DNA of 64,000 nucleotides, from assembly GCF_028548455.1 (NCBI RefSeq), contig NZ_JAQQLF010000011.1:89968-153967 (forward strand), written 5' to 3'. Position 1 is the first letter of the stretch, and each line of letters starts with the position of its first letter. The notes below the pieces were generated by a model. It was not told the origin of the DNA. It worked only from the letters and a program-made list of their open reading frames with translations, and ran no database searches. This stretch comes from Vogesella aquatica. GTDB lineage: Bacteria; Pseudomonadota; Gammaproteobacteria; Burkholderiales; Chromobacteriaceae. Made by a program: the position numbers and the translations under genes. This document shows, piece after piece, positions 15,747-25,360 of the stretch.

Positions 15747-18182
15747 ATGAACCCGACCTGCTTTCACTGCAGCCTGCCCATCCCCGCGGGGCAGGCTTTT
15801 CCCATCCGCTATCGCGAACGTACCGAACAAGCCTGCTGCGCCGGCTGCCAGGCGGTAGCGCAGACCATTATCGACAGCGGCCTGGCCGACTACTACGAAC
15901 ACCGCACCGCCGAGCAGCGCCAGGCAGAGCCGGTACCGGCCGAGCTGCTGCAGCAGATGCAGCTATACGATAACGAAGCGCTGCAACACAGCTTTGTGCA
16001 CGTGGAAGACGAACACATCCGCGAAGCCTCGCTGATGCTGGAAGGCATTACCTGCGCTGCCTGCGTGTGGTTGAACGAACACCATGTACGCAAGCTGCCG
16101 GGCGTGCTGTCGGTAGACATCAACTACGCCACCCACCGTGCCCGCGTGCGCTGGGACGTGCGCCAGCTCAAGCTCAGCCAGATTCTGGAAGCCATCAGCG
16201 CCATCGGCTACCGTGCCCACCCCTACGACGCCTCGCGCCAGGAAGCGCTGCACCAGAAAGAGCGCAAAACCGCGCTGAACCGGCTGTGGGTGGCCGGCCT
16301 GTCCATGATGCAGGTAATGATGTACGCCTACCCGGTGTACATGGCACCAGACGGCGAAATCGAAAGCCAGTGGCTGTGGATGCTGCACTGGTCCAGCTTT
16401 GTGCTCACGCTGCCGGTGGTGCTGTACTCGGCCATACCGTTTTACCGCGGCACCTGGCGCGACCTGAAGCGCGGCCGCGTCGGCATGGATACGCCGGTGA
16501 CCATCGGCATTCTGACTGCCTTTCTGGCCAGCCTGTGGGCGCTGCTGAACAAGATAGAGCACGGCGTGTACTTCGACTCGGTATCGATGTTCATCTTCCT
16601 GCTGCTGGGCGGGCGTTACCTGGAAAGCATGGCGCGGCGCAAAACCGGCGAGGCCACCGAAAAACTGGTGAAGCTCATCCCCGCCTTTGCCCACGCGGTA
16701 CCGGGTTGGCCGCAAGACCAGGCCCAGCAGGAGGTAGCCGTCAGCCAGCTGGCGGTAGGCGACGTGGTGCTGGTAAAGCCGGGCGAAACCATCCCCTGCG
16801 ACGGCGACATCCTGGAAGGCCACAGCAGCGTGGACGAAGCACTGCTCACTGGCGAAAGCACGCCGATTACCAAACAGGCGGGCGACAGCGTGATTGCCGG
16901 CAGCGTGAACCAGGCCAGCCCGCTGCTGCTGCGCCTTAGCCGTACCGGCAGCGACACCCGCCTGGCCGGCATTGTGCGGCTGATGGACCAGGCGCTGGCG
17001 GAAAAACCGCGCCTGGCCGAGCTGGCGGACCGCTACGCCGTGTGGTTTGTCACCGTACTGCTGCTGGCCGCCGCCGCCACCTATATCGGCTGGAGCCTGG
17101 CCGGTAGCCAGGAACACGCGCTATGGGTAACGGTGGCGGTACTGGTGGTGTCCTGCCCGTGCGCACTGTCGCTGGCCACGCCGGCGGCACTCACCGCCGC
17201 CACCGGCCACATGGCGCAGCTGGGCATTCTTACCACCCGTGGCCACGCGCTGGAAACGCTGGCGCGCATCAGCGACGTGGTATTCGACAAGACCGGCACC
17301 CTCACCCACGGCCGTATGCAGCTGCTGGCCAGCCATGGCTTTAGCCACCCGAACGCTGGGCAAGCGCTGGCCATCGCCGCCGCGCTGGAGCAAGGCTCCG
17401 AGCACCCTATCGCCCGCGCCCTGCTGCACGCGACCGCAGACAGCGCACTGCCCGCGTGCGGCCAACGTAGCAACCAGCCCGGCCAGGGTGTGGAGGCCGA
17501 CATCACCGGCCAGCGCTGGCGTCTGGGCCGCCCGGCTTTTGTGGCAGGGCTAAGCGGCAGCTTCAGCCTGCCGGACGAGCTACCGGCCAGCGCCACCATC
17601 ATCGCGCTGGGCGATGCGCGTGGCGTGGCCGCTGTGTTTGCCATTGGTGACCAGGTGCGCGACGACAGCGCGGCGCTAATCCGCGCCCTGCAAGCACGCG
17701 GCCTGCGAGTGCATTTGCTGTCCGGCGACGCCGACAAGGCGGTGGCCAGCCTGGCGTCACAACTGCACATTGCCGATTACCGTGCCGCTGCCACGCCGGA
17801 AGACAAGCTGGCCTACGTGAGCCAGCTGCAGCAAGGCGGTGCACGCGTCCTGATGGTGGGCGACGGTGTAAACGACGCACCGGTACTGGCCCGCGCCGAC
17901 GTATCGCTGGCCATGGGTGGCGGTACCGACGTAGCACGCGCCAGCGGCGACATGGTACTGATGGGCGACGAGCTGGGCCGCCTGCCGCAGGCACTGGGCC
18001 TGGCGGCGCGCAGCATGCACATCATCCGCCAGAACCTGGCGTGGGCCGCGTTGTACAATCTGGTGGCGCTGCCACTGGCCATGGCCGGCTGGGTCACGCC
18101 CTGGCTCGCCAGCCTGGGCATGGCGCTCAGCTCGCTGCTGGTAGTAAGCAATGCCCTGCGCCTGACCAAACGGAGTAAGTAA
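15747..18182 (+). CDS. ccoI: Copper-translocating P-type ATPase for cbb3 oxidase assembly (CcoI/FixI type)
   Basis: The protein has 811 residues. The N-terminus carries the metal-binding cysteine region of FixI-type pumps (C-x2-C near 5-8 and C-C-A-G-C near 31-35). A heavy-metal-associated domain with G-I-T-C-A-A-C follows at about 95-160. The pump core has transmembrane C-P-C (470-472), phosphorylated D514 in D-K-T-G-T, S-E-H-P-I and G-D-G-V-N-D-A-P. It exports copper to the periplasm for the CuB centre of cbb3 cytochrome oxidase. The assignment as CcoI rather than a general CopA rests on the N-terminal region and on ccoS directly following. The ccoNOQP structural genes are not in the window. 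Confidence 0.93.
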   Translation: MNPTCFHCSLPIPAGQAFPIRYRERTEQACCAGCQAVAQTIIDSGLADYYEHRTAEQRQAEPVPAELLQQMQLYDNEALQHSFVHVEDEHIREASLMLEGITCAACVWLNEHHVRKLPGVLSVDINYATHRARVRWDVRQLKLSQILEAISAIGYRAHPYDASRQEALHQKERKTALNRLWVAGLSMMQVMMYAYPVYMAPDGEIESQWLWMLHWSSFVLTLPVVLYSAIPFYRGTWRDLKRGRVGMDTPVTIGILTAFLASLWALLNKIEHGVYFDSVSMFIFLLLGGRYLESMARRKTGEATEKLVKLIPAFAHAVPGWPQDQAQQEVAVSQLAVGDVVLVKPGETIPCDGDILEGHSSVDEALLTGESTPITKQAGDSVIAGSVNQASPLLLRLSRTGSDTRLAGIVRLMDQALAEKPRLAELADRYAVWFVTVLLLAAAATYIGWSLAGSQEHALWVTVAVLVVSCPCALSLATPAALTAATGHMAQLGILTTRGHALETLARISDVVFDKTGTLTHGRMQLLASHGFSHPNAGQALAIAAALEQGSEHPIARALLHATADSALPACGQRSNQPGQGVEADITGQRWRLGRPAFVAGLSGSFSLPDELPASATIIALGDARGVAAVFAIGDQVRDDSAALIRALQARGLRVHLLSGDADKAVASLASQLHIADYRAAATPEDKLAYVSQLQQGGARVLMVGDGVNDAPVLARADVSLAMGGGTDVARASGDMVLMGDELGRLPQALGLAARSMHIIRQNLAWAALYNLVALPLAMAGWVTPWLASLGMALSSLLVVSNALRLTKRSK

Positions 18183-18355
18183 TGGAAAGCCTGTACCTGT
18201 TGATACCCATGAGCATCGTGCTGGTGTTCTTTATCGGCCTGCTGTTCTGGTGGTCTACCCGCTCCGGCCAGTTTGACGACCTGGAAGGCCCGGCCCACCG
18301 CATCCTGATGGACGACGACGACAGCCAGCGCGACAGCCCCAAGCAGCCTGACTAG
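18182..18355 (+). CDS. ccoS: cbb3-type oxidase assembly protein CcoS
   Basis: The protein has 57 residues and begins M-E-S-L-Y-L-L-I-P-M-S; its ATG shares one base with the ccoI stop (TAATG). Residues 4-24 form one transmembrane helix ending W-W-S-T-R-S-G-Q-F-D-D-L-E-G-P, the hallmark of CcoS. It is needed for cofactor insertion into cbb3 oxidase. The acidic tail D-D-D-D-S-Q-R-D is normal. The stop codon TAG uses as its G the first base of the inverted-repeat element at 18355, so the native C-terminus may have been altered by that insertion. Confidence 0.92.
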   Translation: MESLYLLIPMSIVLVFFIGLLFWWSTRSGQFDDLEGPAHRILMDDDDSQRDSPKQPD

Positions 18356-18620
18356 GGCCTGTTGACGCTATTTTTGCTGCGGCGGCGCTTGTCAGGCGGC
18401 GGCAATGCGCGAAAAACCGGGTGCAGCAGGGCAATCCCTGCCAGCACGGTTTGACAAAGCAGTGCCCCGCATGGCGCGCGCCCCGAAGGGCAGGCCCGAT
18501 AAGCTTCCCACTGCGGCGTTGTCAGGCTTGCGCTGGGAACCACCCAGCGCATCGCCCTCCGCCTGGCATTGGAAAACTTCTCGAGCCTGCGCCACAGCAA
18601 GAAATAGTGTTAACAGGCCC
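18355..18620. mobile_element. 266-bp element with about 30-bp terminal inverted repeats (MITE-like)
   Basis: The left end reads GGGCCTGTTGACGCTATTTT, and the right end read inward on the other strand reads GGGCCTGTTAACACTATTTC. The similarity continues into TTGCTGYGGCG, giving about 30 bases with three substitutions and one single-base gap. Both ends are flanked by TA (possible TA target duplication). The interior has no open frame with native codon use and no transposase. The size and structure fit a non-autonomous miniature transposable element, perhaps IS5-like, but the family cannot be named from sequence alone. Confidence 0.75.
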
Positions 18621-19921
18621 TAACCCGCCTGCGGGCAGGTGAACGGTGCATTGGCGGGTACACCGGCCATGGGCTGGCCGGCGACAAAGGGCAGCTGTAC
18701 GACAAAGCAGGCACCGTGCGTGCTGGCCTGCAGCCGGATGTGCCCACCGTGCGCCTGGGCGATGCGGCGGCAAATCGCCAGCCCCAGCCCCGCGTGGCCG
18801 CTATCCTGCCCCAGGCTACCCTGCTCGAACGCTGCAAATATCCGCTCTGCTTCCGTGGCAGGCACCCCGGGGCCTTGGTCACACACCGTCAGTTGCAGGC
18901 ACGTCGCCAAGCGGTCTATCTGCAGCTCGACCACCCCGCCCTGCGGTGAAAAACGGATGGCATTGCCCAGTAGCTGCCCCAGCAGCTGCATCAGGCTGCC
19001 ATGATCGCCAACCAGGCGAGCCAAGGGGTGGCTGCTGACTTGCACCTGCAAGCCGCGCTGCTGCCATGCCGGCTCCTGCTGGCTGACGCAGTCTTCTACC
19101 AGCTGGCGCATATTCAGGCTTTGCCAGTGAAACGGCCGCCGCCCGGCATCCAGCGCGGCCAGGTCGATCAAGCCGTTCAGCTGGTAGGCCAGGCGCTGGC
19201 CGTTCTCGCTGATGGCCGACAGGTGAGCGGCCACGCGCTGGGTATCGCCACGCGCCAGTTTCAGCCTGGCCATCTCGGCAAAATTCAGTATGCCGTGCAA
19301 TGGGGTAAGCAGCTCGTGCGAGACATTGGCCAGCAAGCGGTTTTTGGCCTGGCAGGCATGCTCGGCTGCCAGCTTGGCGTCGATCAGCGCCAGCGCCTGC
19401 TCGGCCAGCGACTGCCCCATATCGGCCTGCCCCTGGCGCAGCGCGGCCTGGAGCAGCTGGCTATCCGATACATCGCGCCCGGTACCGCGGTAACCGGCCA
19501 GCTGCCCGGCGGCGTCGTACCAGGGCAAGGCACTGAGCGAGATATGGCGCTGCACGCCATCGGGGCAGTCCAGCAAAAACACCTGGTTGCGAAAAGGCTG
19601 CCCCGCCGCAAACAGCGTGGCCAAACGGCTATGGCTATCCGGCGAGCCCTGCACCGCCTGCAGCGCAGACCAGTGCAAGCCGTGCAGTGATGCCGGGGCA
19701 AACCCCAGCAAGGGCTGCAGCGCCGCGGAACAGCGCACGATGCGGCCAGCGGCGTCCAGCTCCCAGAACCAGTCGCTGGCAATGGTCAAGAAATCCTGCA
19801 GCACCTGCCGCTGCTGCGCTGCGGCCAACTGCATGCCACGCATGCGCTGCCGTAAGCGCATCATGGCCAAGAGCAGGCCAAGGCAACAGAGTGACAAGCC
19901 AACAAGCGCAAGAACAGACAT
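18620..19921 (-). CDS. PAS-domain sensor histidine kinase
   Basis: The protein has 433 residues. Residues 3-22 are a single N-terminal transmembrane helix, followed by a PAS domain (about 40-150, with W-F-W-E-L-D and G-Y-R-G-T-G-R-D-V-S). The dimerisation and phosphoacceptor domain has H202 in N-V-S-H-E-L-L-T-P-L-H-G. The ATPase domain has G-N-A-I-R-F-S-P, D-Q-G-P-G-V-P and G-L-G-L-A-I. No response regulator lies next to it, so it is an orphan kinase here. Its stop codon TAG borrows the terminal base of the inverted-repeat element, so the last residues could be insertion-derived. Confidence 0.9.
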   Translation of the reverse strand: MSVLALVGLSLCCLGLLLAMMRLRQRMRGMQLAAAQQRQVLQDFLTIASDWFWELDAAGRIVRCSAALQPLLGFAPASLHGLHWSALQAVQGSPDSHSRLATLFAAGQPFRNQVFLLDCPDGVQRHISLSALPWYDAAGQLAGYRGTGRDVSDSQLLQAALRQGQADMGQSLAEQALALIDAKLAAEHACQAKNRLLANVSHELLTPLHGILNFAEMARLKLARGDTQRVAAHLSAISENGQRLAYQLNGLIDLAALDAGRRPFHWQSLNMRQLVEDCVSQQEPAWQQRGLQVQVSSHPLARLVGDHGSLMQLLGQLLGNAIRFSPQGGVVELQIDRLATCLQLTVCDQGPGVPATEAERIFAAFEQGSLGQDSGHAGLGLAICRRIAQAHGGHIRLQASTHGACFVVQLPFVAGQPMAGVPANAPFTCPQAG

Positions 19922-20241
19922 AGCCAGAGCCTTTTCAGAGCGTAACCGGCAGGCTGACGCTGCCCATACAAAACATTTCGATATTATGCCACGCGGCTAT
20001 CACATATAAATACCAAGGCGGCCCGACGTACACCATTTTGGGCAACGCCTTTTGCCGCCGGGCACAAGACCCGGATTAATCATTAACAATCAATAGCTTA
20101 CGCAAACCCTACCGCAAAAGCAGGGTGGGCCGCATTGCCGACACCATTGGCAGAGGTAAGCCAGGGCTCGATATGCACGCTTGATACAGCGTAAAATGGC
20201 AGCCATTCCGACTTGACGGCCCGCCAGCCATTAAACTGCAC
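19922..20241. other. Divergent intergenic region between kinase and trkA
   Basis: This 320-bp region is AT-richer than its neighbours. For the kinase there is a possible extended -10 element TGGCATAAT on the minus strand (19983-19991). Nothing with a convincing -35/-10 pair was found for trkA, although TTGATA at about 20182 and an AT-rich stretch at 20090-20100 are candidates. No gene or RNA is recognised. Confidence 0.35.
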
Positions 20242-21612
20242 ATGAAAATACTGATTCTGGGCTGCGGCCAGGTTGGCGCCAGCGTCGCCGAAAACCTGGT
20301 AGATGAAGGCAACGACATCACCGTGGTCGACCAGGACGCCAACCTGCTGAAATTGCTGCAGGCCAAGCTGGATATCCGTACCGTGGCCGGCAACGCCGCC
20401 CTGCCCGGCATACTGCGCCAGGCCGGTGCCGACGAGGCCGAAATGCTGCTGGCGCTGACCCGCAGCGACGAAACCAACCTGCTGGCCTGCGCGCTGGCGC
20501 AGCGCCATTTCAACATCCCCACCCGTATCGCCCGTATCCGCGCCACCGACTACGTGGATGGCGACCTGCCGGTACTGGAACAGTTTGGCGTGGAGCACGC
20601 TATCTGTCCAGAGCAGATCGTTACCCAGAACCTGAAGCGCCTGCTGCAGTACCCGCGCGCGCTGCAGGTAATCGACTTTGCCGAAGGCAGCGCGCAGCTG
20701 GTGGTATCGCGTGCGCAGCAAGGCGGCAAGCTGCTGGGCAAGCCGCTGCGCCAGCTGCGCGAAGACATGCCGGACACCGACTGCCGTATCTGCGCCATCT
20801 ACCGCGATGACAGACTGGTACAGCCCGACGGCAGCACGGTGATACAGGAAGGTGACGAGGTGTTTTTTGTGGCTGCCCGCGCCGACATCCCCACCATGCT
20901 GGCCGAGCTGCGCCCCAGCGAAAAGGCCGTGAAACGGGTGATGATTGCCGGTGGCGGCAATATCGGCTACCGCCTGGCGCGGCAACTGGCCGACGACTAC
21001 GAAGTCAAGATCATCGAATACCGCGCCGAGCGCGCGCGCTGGCTGGCGGAAAACCTGCCCGGCGTACTGGTACTGCACGGCGAGGCCACCGACGAGGCGC
21101 TGCTGGAAGAAGAAAACATCGACGAGATGGACGCGTTCTGCGCGCTGACCAACGACGACGAAGACAACCTGATGTCCACGCTGCTGGCCAAGCGCATGGG
21201 TGCCCGCCGTGTCATTGCGCTGGTGAACCGCGCCAGCTACGTGGACCTGCTGGAAGGCAACCGCATCGACATCGTCATTTCGCCTTATCTGTCTACCATC
21301 GGCTCGATTCTGGCGCACCTGCGCCGCGGCGACGTGGTAGCGGCCCACCCGGTACGCCGTGGCCGCGCCGAGGTGCTGGAGGTGATCATCCACGGCGACA
21401 GCCACAGCTCGCGCATGGTTGGCCGCCGCATCGATGCGCTGGACCTGCCGCGCGGCTGCAGCATCAGTGCCATCATCCGCGACGGCCAGGTGCTGATGGC
21501 GCACCACGACACCCTGCTGCAAGCCGAAGACCACCTGATCATCTTCGTGCACGGCCGCCACCGCGTGAAACAGATCGAAAAACTGACACAAGTGAAACTG
21601 GGGTTCTTCTGA
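20242..21612 (+). CDS. trkA: Trk potassium uptake regulatory subunit TrkA
   Basis: The protein has 456 residues made of two RCK units. Each begins with a Rossmann nucleotide site: I-L-G-C-G-Q-V-G at the N-terminus and I-A-G-G-G-N-I-G at about 234-241. Each is followed by a TrkA-C domain. It binds NAD(H)/ATP on the cytoplasmic face of the membrane and gates TrkH. trkH is two genes downstream in the same operon, which supports the call. It begins a compact forward cluster that runs to prpF. Confidence 0.96.
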   Translation: MKILILGCGQVGASVAENLVDEGNDITVVDQDANLLKLLQAKLDIRTVAGNAALPGILRQAGADEAEMLLALTRSDETNLLACALAQRHFNIPTRIARIRATDYVDGDLPVLEQFGVEHAICPEQIVTQNLKRLLQYPRALQVIDFAEGSAQLVVSRAQQGGKLLGKPLRQLREDMPDTDCRICAIYRDDRLVQPDGSTVIQEGDEVFFVAARADIPTMLAELRPSEKAVKRVMIAGGGNIGYRLARQLADDYEVKIIEYRAERARWLAENLPGVLVLHGEATDEALLEEENIDEMDAFCALTNDDEDNLMSTLLAKRMGARRVIALVNRASYVDLLEGNRIDIVISPYLSTIGSILAHLRRGDVVAAHPVRRGRAEVLEVIIHGDSHSSRMVGRRIDALDLPRGCSISAIIRDGQVLMAHHDTLLQAEDHLIIFVHGRHRVKQIEKLTQVKLGFF

Positions 21613-21614
21613 GC

Positions 21615-22007
21615 ATGAGCATACGCGGCATCCACCACGTGGCCATCATTGCGGCCAACTATGCGCGCTCGCGCGACTTTTATCTGAACACCCTGGGCTT
21701 TACCCTGGTGTCCGAGCATTACCGCGCCGAGCGCGATTCCTGGAAGCTGAACCTGGCGCTGCCGGACGGCTGCCAGATCGAGCTGTTCAGCTTTCCCAGC
21801 CCGCCACCCCGCCCTACCCGGCCCGAAGCCTGCGGCCTGCGCCACCTGGCACTGGCCAGCACCGACCTGGGCGCCGATATCGCCCGCCTGGCCAGCCTGG
21901 GCGTGCCCTGCGAGCCGATGCGCGTGGATGAGTACACCGAGCACCGTTTCACCTTCCTGGCCGACCCCGACGGGCTGCCGATCGAGCTATACGAAGTGCC
22001 GGCATGA
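21615..22007 (+). CDS. VOC-family metalloenzyme-like protein (YaeR/GloA2 type)
   Basis: The protein has 130 residues in a single vicinal-oxygen-chelate module. The start I-H-H-V-A-I-I-A, the middle I-E-L-F-S-F-P, L-R-H-L-A-L-A, and the end D-P-D-G-L-P-I-E-L-Y-E give the usual H/E/H/E metal ligand pattern. It is closest in pattern to E. coli YaeR, a glyoxalase-like protein of unsettled substrate. It lies 2 bases after trkA and overlaps trkH by 4, so it is co-translated with the Trk system. That placement may be chance, or may link to methylglyoxal-triggered potassium effects (speculative). Confidence 0.88.
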   Translation: MSIRGIHHVAIIAANYARSRDFYLNTLGFTLVSEHYRAERDSWKLNLALPDGCQIELFSFPSPPPRPTRPEACGLRHLALASTDLGADIARLASLGVPCEPMRVDEYTEHRFTFLADPDGLPIELYEVPA

Positions 22008-23458
22008 GCAAGCTGCTACCCATCATCCACGTACTGTCCAAGCTTATCTTGCTGTCGGCGGTGATGTTTCTGGTGCCCTGTGCCGTGTCCTGGTATTTCC
22101 AGGACGGCACCTGGCGGCATTTCCTGCACTCGGCGGCCGCCGGCCTGCTGATCGGCAGCGGTAGCTGGCTGGCTACCCGCCGTTTCGAGCGCGAGCTGAA
22201 GCCGCGCGACGGCTTTATCCTGGTGACGCTGCTGTGGCTGGGTTTTACCGCCATGTCGGCGGTGCCACTATGGCTATACCTGCCGGGTCTGAGCGTGACC
22301 GACGCCTTCTTCGAAGCCATGTCGGCGCTGACCACCACCGGCGCTACCACGCTGCAAGGGCTAGAGCAGCTGGCACCGGCCATGAACTTCTGGCGGCATT
22401 TCCTCAGCTGGCTGGGCGGCATGGGCATCATCGTGCTGGCGGTGGCCGTGCTACCCATGCTGGGCATCGGTGGCATGCAGCTGTACAAGGCCGAGATCCC
22501 CGGCCCGATGAAGGAAACCAAGCTGGCACCGCGTATCGGCCAGACCGCCAAGAACCTGTGGTATGTGTACAGCGCGCTCACCGTGATCTGCTTTGTCTGC
22601 CTGTACCTGGCCGGCATGACGCCACTGGATGCGCTGTGCCACGCCTTTACCGCCGTGGCGCTGGGCGGGTTTTCCACCTACGACCAGAGCGTCGGTTATT
22701 TTGACTCGCTGCTGATCGAGGCCATCCTGATCGTGTTCATGCTGCTGGGCGCGCTGAATTTTGCCACCCACTTTACCGCCTGGCAGCGCAAGTCGCTGCG
22801 GGGCTACTGGCAAGATATCGAGGCGCGCTACGTACTGGGCCTGTTGGCCGCCAGCGTACTGCTGGCCAGCGTGTACCTGTGGTGGCAGGGCGTATACGAC
22901 TTTGCCACCGCGCTGCGCCATGTGGCGTTCAACCTGGTGTCGGTGGCCACCGATACCGGCTACGCCAGCGTGGATTACGCCCAATGGCCCATGCTGGTGC
23001 CGCTGTGGATGCTGTTCCTGTCGTGCATTACCGTCAGCTCCGGCTCCTGTGGCGGCGGCATCAAGATGATCCGCACCCTGGTGCTGACCCGCCAGAGCTA
23101 CCGTGAAATGGGGAACCTGCTGCACCCGCGCGCAGTCCTTCCCTTGATCATCGGGGGGCGCACCATTCCCGAGCGCATCGCACAGTCGGTGCTGGGCTTT
23201 ATTTTTGTGTATTTCATGAGCGTGGTGATGCTGAGTTTCGTGCTGATCGGTAGCGGCATGGACTTCCTTAGCGCCTTCACCGCCATTCTGGCCTGCATCA
23301 ACAATGTAGGGCCGGGCCTGGGCACGGTAGGGCCTGCAGGCAACTACGCCGCGCTCAACGACTTTCAGACCTGGGTCTGCAGCTTTGCCATGCTGCTGGG
23401 CCGGCTGGAGATTTTTTCCATCCTGATTCTGTTTACCCCTGCTTTCTGGCGAAAATGA
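22004..23458 (+). CDS. trkH: Trk potassium uptake channel subunit TrkH
   Basis: The protein has 484 residues and about ten membrane helices. It is built of four pore repeats whose filter glycines are visible in T-T-T-G-A-T-T, A-L-G-G-F-S-T, T-D-T-G-Y-A-S and N-N-V-G-P-G-L. It imports K+ driven by the membrane potential, with TrkA on the inside face. The upstream overlap is ATGA with the VOC gene and the downstream overlap is ATGA with slt. Confidence 0.96.
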   Translation: MSKLLPIIHVLSKLILLSAVMFLVPCAVSWYFQDGTWRHFLHSAAAGLLIGSGSWLATRRFERELKPRDGFILVTLLWLGFTAMSAVPLWLYLPGLSVTDAFFEAMSALTTTGATTLQGLEQLAPAMNFWRHFLSWLGGMGIIVLAVAVLPMLGIGGMQLYKAEIPGPMKETKLAPRIGQTAKNLWYVYSALTVICFVCLYLAGMTPLDALCHAFTAVALGGFSTYDQSVGYFDSLLIEAILIVFMLLGALNFATHFTAWQRKSLRGYWQDIEARYVLGLLAASVLLASVYLWWQGVYDFATALRHVAFNLVSVATDTGYASVDYAQWPMLVPLWMLFLSCITVSSGSCGGGIKMIRTLVLTRQSYREMGNLLHPRAVLPLIIGGRTIPERIAQSVLGFIFVYFMSVVMLSFVLIGSGMDFLSAFTAILACINNVGPGLGTVGPAGNYAALNDFQTWVCSFAMLLGRLEIFSILILFTPAFWRK

Positions 23459-25290
23459 CCATGCAAAAACGATTCTCCCTGCTGGGTTTCGCCCTGATTC
23501 CGCTGCTAAGCCACGCCTTGAGCGATAGCCAGCTATTTGATGCACGCGACGCCTACCGCAAAGGCGACACCACCACCCTGGCCAGCCTGGCCAGCCAAGC
23601 CGACAAAAACCTGCTGGATGCCTACCCGGCGTACTGGCTGGCGCTAAAAGCACTGGAAAGTGGCGACAGCAACCCGGCACGCCAGTTTGTGAACCGCTAC
23701 CGCAGCGGCTACCTGGTAGAACGCATCCTGAACGAGCTGCTGGAAGACATGGGCCGGCGCGGCCAATGGGACGAGCTGCTGAAAACCGCCCCGGTACTGG
23801 CCGACAACGCCCGCGATGCCGAAACCGGCTGCTTCGTCAGCCTGGCCACCCTGCAAAAACAGCAAAGCCCCAAACCCGACCGCAGCTATCTGGCCGGCAA
23901 CCTGGCCGATGGCTGCAACCGCCTGATCGACGCCCAGGCCGCCCGCGGCCTGCTCGACAGCGCGCAAACACAGGCGCGCCTGCGCCAGCTGATTACCGGC
24001 AATTTCATTACCACCGCACGCCGCCTGGCCGCTGCGGCCAACCTGGAAGACAGCTTCTTCCGCCCGGGCAGCGCCGAACAGCAAGCGCAGGCACTGGTCA
24101 CGCGCGGCAAGAGCGATATGGGCGGCGCACTGGCGCAACTGGCTGGCAACAGCCAGCTGTCTGCAGCGCAGCGTGGCTTCGTCTACGGCCAGCTGGGCTT
24201 GTTGGCCGCACGCCGCCTGGACGTGGCCACGGCGCTGGCCGCCTACGGCCAAGCCGACCCGGCCCAACTGAACGACGAGCAATGGGAATGGTGGCTACGC
24301 GCCGCCCTGCGCCAGGAAGACTGGGCCCGGGTGGAGCAAATCGCCAGCGCCATGCCGGATGCCCTCGCCAGCAAACCGGCCTGGCAATACTGGCGCGCCC
24401 GTGCCATGAAAGCGCAAGGCCGCCTGCCTGAGGCCATGCCGGTATTCGTGAAGACCAGCTTCGAACACAGCTACTACGGGCTGCTGGCCAAGGAAGAGCT
24501 GGGTGTCACGCTGGAAGCACCACCGGCCAGAATCGTGGTAGACGACGCCACCAGCCGCGCCGTGGCCGCCGACCCCGGCATCGCCCAGGCCCTGGCCCTG
24601 TTTGAACTGGCCGAACGCAGCAACCGCGCGGAATGGCGCGAGGAAGGCCGCCGCGTATGGCGCTGGGCCATGCGCGAGCGCAGCGACCTGCAGCTGCTGG
24701 CCGCGGCCGACATCGCCCGCCAGCGCAACCTGTACGACATGGCCATCCACGCCGCCGAACGCACCCGCGACAACCATGATTTCAGCCTGCGCTACCTGTC
24801 GCCTTACCGTGACATCACCCGTACCTACGCCCAGCAGCTGGATATCGACGAGGCCTGGGTATACGGCCTGATCCGCCAGGAAAGCCGCTTCCTGAACGTG
24901 GCGCGTTCCGGCGTGGGCGCCAGCGGCCTGATGCAGCTGATGCCGGCCACCGCCAAATGGGTTGCCGGCAAGATGGGCCTGCCGGGCTACCAGATCAACG
25001 ATATCAACGACAATATCCGCCTGGGTACCTGGTACCTGCGCCATGTGCTGGATAGTTTACAGAGCCAGCCGGTGCTGGCCACCGCCGCCTATAATGCGGG
25101 GCCGGGGCGCGCCCGCGGCTGGCAAGCCGCGCGGCCACTGGAAGGGGCCATCTATACCGAAACCATCCCTTTTAACGAAACGCGCGACTACGTACAGAAG
25201 GTGATGGCCAACGCCGTGTATTACGCGGGGGCTTTCCGCCAGGGTAATGCCACACTCAAAGCACGGCTTGGCACCATTCCGCCGCGCTAA
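23455..25290 (+). CDS. slt: Soluble lytic murein transglycosylase
   Basis: The protein has 611 residues. A signal peptide covers about residues 1-21 (cleavage near S-H-A). A long alpha-superhelical U/L-domain region follows, then the catalytic SLT domain with Y-G-L-I-R-Q-E-S-R-F, where E476 is the acid, G-L-M-Q-L-M-P-A-T-A, and A-Y-N-A-G-P-G-R-A. It cleaves peptidoglycan glycan strands to 1,6-anhydro-muropeptides in the periplasm during wall growth and recycling. The start could also be the ATG two codons later. Confidence 0.95.
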   Translation: MTMQKRFSLLGFALIPLLSHALSDSQLFDARDAYRKGDTTTLASLASQADKNLLDAYPAYWLALKALESGDSNPARQFVNRYRSGYLVERILNELLEDMGRRGQWDELLKTAPVLADNARDAETGCFVSLATLQKQQSPKPDRSYLAGNLADGCNRLIDAQAARGLLDSAQTQARLRQLITGNFITTARRLAAAANLEDSFFRPGSAEQQAQALVTRGKSDMGGALAQLAGNSQLSAAQRGFVYGQLGLLAARRLDVATALAAYGQADPAQLNDEQWEWWLRAALRQEDWARVEQIASAMPDALASKPAWQYWRARAMKAQGRLPEAMPVFVKTSFEHSYYGLLAKEELGVTLEAPPARIVVDDATSRAVAADPGIAQALALFELAERSNRAEWREEGRRVWRWAMRERSDLQLLAAADIARQRNLYDMAIHAAERTRDNHDFSLRYLSPYRDITRTYAQQLDIDEAWVYGLIRQESRFLNVARSGVGASGLMQLMPATAKWVAGKMGLPGYQINDINDNIRLGTWYLRHVLDSLQSQPVLATAAYNAGPGRARGWQAARPLEGAIYTETIPFNETRDYVQKVMANAVYYAGAFRQGNATLKARLGTIPPR

Positions 25291-25360
25291 CAGCGCCGAA
25301 CCCGGCAAGGCCGCGCGTGCGATACCCGTACGCGCGGCAAAGATCATCAGGGAGTGCAAC

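Noticed and set aside
18405..18623. Short frames inside the 266-bp inverted-repeat element
   Set aside because: Different on both strands, no family, and too short for a transposase; the stretch is better explained as a non-autonomous element.
22451..23680. 409-codon minus-strand frame across trkH and slt
   Set aside because: It crosses two overlapping real genes and has shadow composition.
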